DNA of 15,766 nucleotides from positions 1 through 15,766 of the forward strand of contig CAAGKE010000107.1 in NCBI GenBank assembly GCA_900770325.1, read 5' to 3'. Both the position numbers and the translations under genes were made by a program. This document shows, piece after piece, positions 14,463 through 15,766 of the stretch; the stretch's first letter is position 1; every line of letters begins with the position of its first letter. Below the pieces are notes generated by a model. It worked only from the letters and a program-made list of their open reading frames with translations. It ran no database searches and was not told the origin of the DNA. This stretch comes from Lachnospiraceae bacterium (lineage in GTDB: Bacteria; Bacillota; Clostridia; Lachnospirales; Lachnospiraceae).

Positions 14463-14885
14463 TTACACCAGCTTCGCCAAAATACCATTCACAAATGCAG
14501 GCGCTTCCTCACTGCCAAACTTTTTCGCCAGTTCTACCGCCTCATTGATCGCCACACCCACAGGGATATCCTCATCATATTTCATCTCATAAACAGCCAG
14601 TCGCAGAATCGTCAGTTCCGCTTTGCCCATACGAGTGGTCTTCCAGCCCTTCGCCACCTGATTGATACTCTCATCGATCTGCGGCGCAAGCCGAAGGACT
14701 TTCCCTGCCTTTTCTTTTATATATTCCCTGTCTTCCTGGGAAATAAAAGCGGGAGGACTTTCCAGTTCCTCATCCAGTACCTGTTCAAAATACAGCTCCA
14801 TCTGCTGATCAATTTCTGCCTCGTCAAAAAACTCTGCCCCGAAAAGCATTTTAAATATATGTTCTCTGATTTCTCTTCTGCTCAT
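14463..14885 (-). CDS. nusB: Transcription antitermination factor NusB
   Basis: This 140-residue all-helical RNA-binding protein, with NusE (S10), binds boxA RNA to promote antitermination on rRNA operons. It begins MSRREIREHIFKMLFGAEFF and ends with the family's conserved IPVGVAINEAVELAKKFGSE (107-126) and FVNGILAKL. ATG 14885 is chosen, with AGGAG five bases upstream, and gives the standard length; the open frame extends 32 codons further up through a hairpin, with no homology. It lies 82 bp after asp23, a common order in Clostridia. Confidence 0.97.
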   Translation of the reverse strand: MSRREIREHIFKMLFGAEFFDEAEIDQQMELYFEQVLDEELESPPAFISQEDREYIKEKAGKVLRLAPQIDESINQVAKGWKTTRMGKAELTILRLAVYEMKYDEDIPVGVAINEAVELAKKFGSEEAPAFVNGILAKLV

Positions 14886-14903
14886 AGCATCTCCTGTTTG
14901 AAA

Positions 14904-14947
14904 ATAGGCCGCCGCAAAACACATTTTTTTATTTTGCGGCAGCCTAT
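14904..14947 (-). terminator. Long hairpin between asp23 and nusB
   Basis: ATAGGC-GCCGCAAAA (14904-14919) pairs with TTTTGCGGC-GCCTAT (14932-14947), 15 base pairs with one mismatch. Downstream on the minus strand the tract is only moderately U-rich (ATTTTC), so it may act as a partial terminator that lets some transcripts reach nusB, or as an RNA-stability stem. Confidence 0.55.
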
Positions 14948-14967
14948 CATCATTTTTCTGTTCAGAT

Positions 14968-15366
14968 TTATTTTGCGTCATCCATCACAACACTGGCAAT
15001 CTTTATATTTACCTCTGATACAGTCAAGCCTGTCATCGTCTCAATCGCGGTCTTTACTTTATCCTGAATCTCTGTACAGGTATCCGGTACATTGTAGCCA
15101 TAATTCATATTAATATTCATGGCCACTCTCACTTCTCCATCCTCCACCTGTATCCGGACACCCTTGGAAAGACTTTTCACTCCCAGCTTCTCGATCAGGT
15201 CACGGGTAACATTTCCTGCCATGGAAGCCACACCCTTCACTTCCGAAGCAGCCAGTCCCGCAATGATCGCCACTACCTCATCTGCAATCTTCACTTCTCC
15301 GTAGCTTCCTTCCGTCTCTATCGTATTTGTATGTGTCGTCTCATTATTTACATTTGCATTTGCCAT
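14968..15366 (-). CDS. Asp23/Gls24 family envelope stress response protein
   Basis: This 132-residue member of the Asp23 (alkaline shock)/Gls24 family has no signal peptide and a low-complexity N-terminus rich in Asn/Thr. The domain spans ~20-125: GEVKIADEVVAIIAGLAASE (23-42), GVKSLSKGVRIQVEDGEV (62-79), INMNYGYNVP and VKTAIETMTGL near 104. Family members form small membrane-associated or cytoplasmic assemblies linked to cell-envelope stress. In Clostridia this copy usually lies just before nusB, as here. A strong AGGAGGAG precedes ATG 15366 and promoter elements lie upstream, so it probably heads the transcript. Confidence 0.93.
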   Translation of the reverse strand: MANANVNNETTHTNTIETEGSYGEVKIADEVVAIIAGLAASEVKGVASMAGNVTRDLIEKLGVKSLSKGVRIQVEDGEVRVAMNINMNYGYNVPDTCTEIQDKVKTAIETMTGLTVSEVNIKIASVVMDDAK

Positions 15367-15387
15367 ATCCGCTCCTCCTGTACGCTT

Positions 15388-15413
15388 ATTATAAACCCGT
15401 GCTTTCCGGTCAA
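15388..15413 (-). promoter_or_regulatory. Possible second asp23 promoter
   Basis: Minus-strand TATAAT (15388-15393) is perfect, but TTGACC (15408-15413) is only 14 bp upstream, shorter than usual. The transcript would start close to the ribosome site. Confidence 0.3.
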
Positions 15414-15477
15414 TTCATCACCGCTGCTCCATTTTCAGTCAGCAGTCTGCTTCGCAAAGCACAGAAATCCATTTCTT

Positions 15478-15490
15478 TCAGAAGTTCTGA
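15478..15490. promoter_or_regulatory. 13-bp palindrome at the asp23 start site
   Basis: TCAGAAGTTCTGA is a perfect 6+1+6 palindrome placed where transcription from the 15495-15522 promoter should begin. The position suits an operator; no regulator is identified. Confidence 0.3.
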
Positions 15491-15494
15491 TTTG

Positions 15495-15522
15495 ATTATA
15501 ACAAATATTCCGTTATTTGCAA
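15495..15522 (-). promoter_or_regulatory. Promoter upstream of asp23
   Basis: Minus-strand TTGCAA (15517-15522) and TATAAT (15495-15500) are separated by 16 bp. The leader to asp23 would be about 120 bases and contains a 20-codon frame (15410-15472) with no good ribosome site. Confidence 0.55.
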
Positions 15523-15561
15523 GCAAAACATCCAATCCGCCAGACCTGCAGATGCTTCCGT

Positions 15562-15766
15562 GTTACTGTTCACATGGCATGATTGAAACAGACGTTTCGA
15601 AACAGGCGTACATCTCTAAGGAAACATTTTAGGGACGCCCTTAGCGGAGATGAAATCCACCGTCTACGGAAACTCGGCGCGAAGGCTCTCCTGAGCGTCG
15701 TTAGTTGCAGTTGACGGTTAGTTCATCGCAGCGTTGTCCCGTTTCCGTGAGATGTGCGCCTGCTTC
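15562..15766. repeat. Larger palindromic repeat element, cut by the window end
   Basis: The left part (15562-15656) matches 123-217. The last bases of the window (15740-15766) are the reverse complement of 15599-15625: GAAACAGGCGTACATCTC against GAAGCAGGCGCACATCTC, then GGAAAC in both. The element therefore has long inverted ends and would be expected to finish with GTGAACAGTAAC beyond the window. It has no reading frame of interest. Several internal stems are visible, including CATCTCTAAGG with CCTTA/GAGATG and GCTC with GAGC. It fits a non-autonomous palindromic repeat or structured RNA. Confidence 0.7.

Noticed and set aside
15410..15472. 20-codon leader peptide before asp23
   Set aside because: No convincing Shine-Dalgarno and no regulatory codon bias; mentioned only as part of the leader.

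Overview
The window looks like the chromosome of a spore-forming, low-to-mid GC Clostridia, most probably a gut Lachnospiraceae. This rests on the conserved sporulation and housekeeping order asp23 - nusB - xseA - xseB - ispA - dxs - tlyA - nadK - argR - recN - spoIVB, all on the minus strand (15366 down to 4282), on strong Shine-Dalgarno sites, and on AT-rich intergenic DNA. The genus is inference.

Core block (4282-15366, minus strand): an Asp23/Gls24 envelope-stress protein and NusB come first. They are followed by both subunits of exonuclease VII, the isoprenoid genes ispA and dxs, an S4/FtsJ-type RNA methyltransferase (TlyA), NAD kinase, the arginine repressor, the RecN repair ATPase, and the sporulation signalling protease SpoIVB. 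Genes from xseA to recN are closely spaced and probably co-transcribed. recN ends in an intrinsic terminator that overlaps a sigma-G/F-like promoter element for spoIVB. Two gaps (argR-nadK and xseA-nusB) hold small palindromic repeats whose ends match a larger repeat at 123-217 and 15562-15766.

Accessory block (1-4281): in Bacillus and Clostridia spo0A normally follows spoIVB closely. Here about 4.2 kb of foreign-looking DNA lies downstream instead. It is punctuated by two extra copies of the last ~40 codons of spoIVB (1-108 and 2118-2239), each cut at the codon of the catalytic serine (SGSP). Both displaced tails are joined to the same short non-spoIVB sequence (ATGACRATCACKCG on the minus strand). 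This is what is expected if elements integrate site-specifically at the catalytic-serine codons of spoIVB, supply a replacement 3' end so the gene stays intact, and push the old 3' end outwards. Two such events in tandem explain the layout [old tail][cassette 1][second tail][cassette 2][intact spoIVB].

Cassette 1 (about 109-2117) carries its own promoter, a 158-residue FHA-domain protein with two N-terminal VY(A/G)GP motifs, and a radical SAM/SPASM enzyme. This is a plausible but unproven peptide- or protein-modifying pair. Cassette 2 (about 2240-4281) carries an XRE repressor fused to a RelA/SpoT-type HD hydrolase domain, a small CxxC protein gene interrupted by one in-frame TAG, and the C-terminal remnant of a TIGR02452 (PARG/macrodomain-like) protein. 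No recombinase gene is present in the window.
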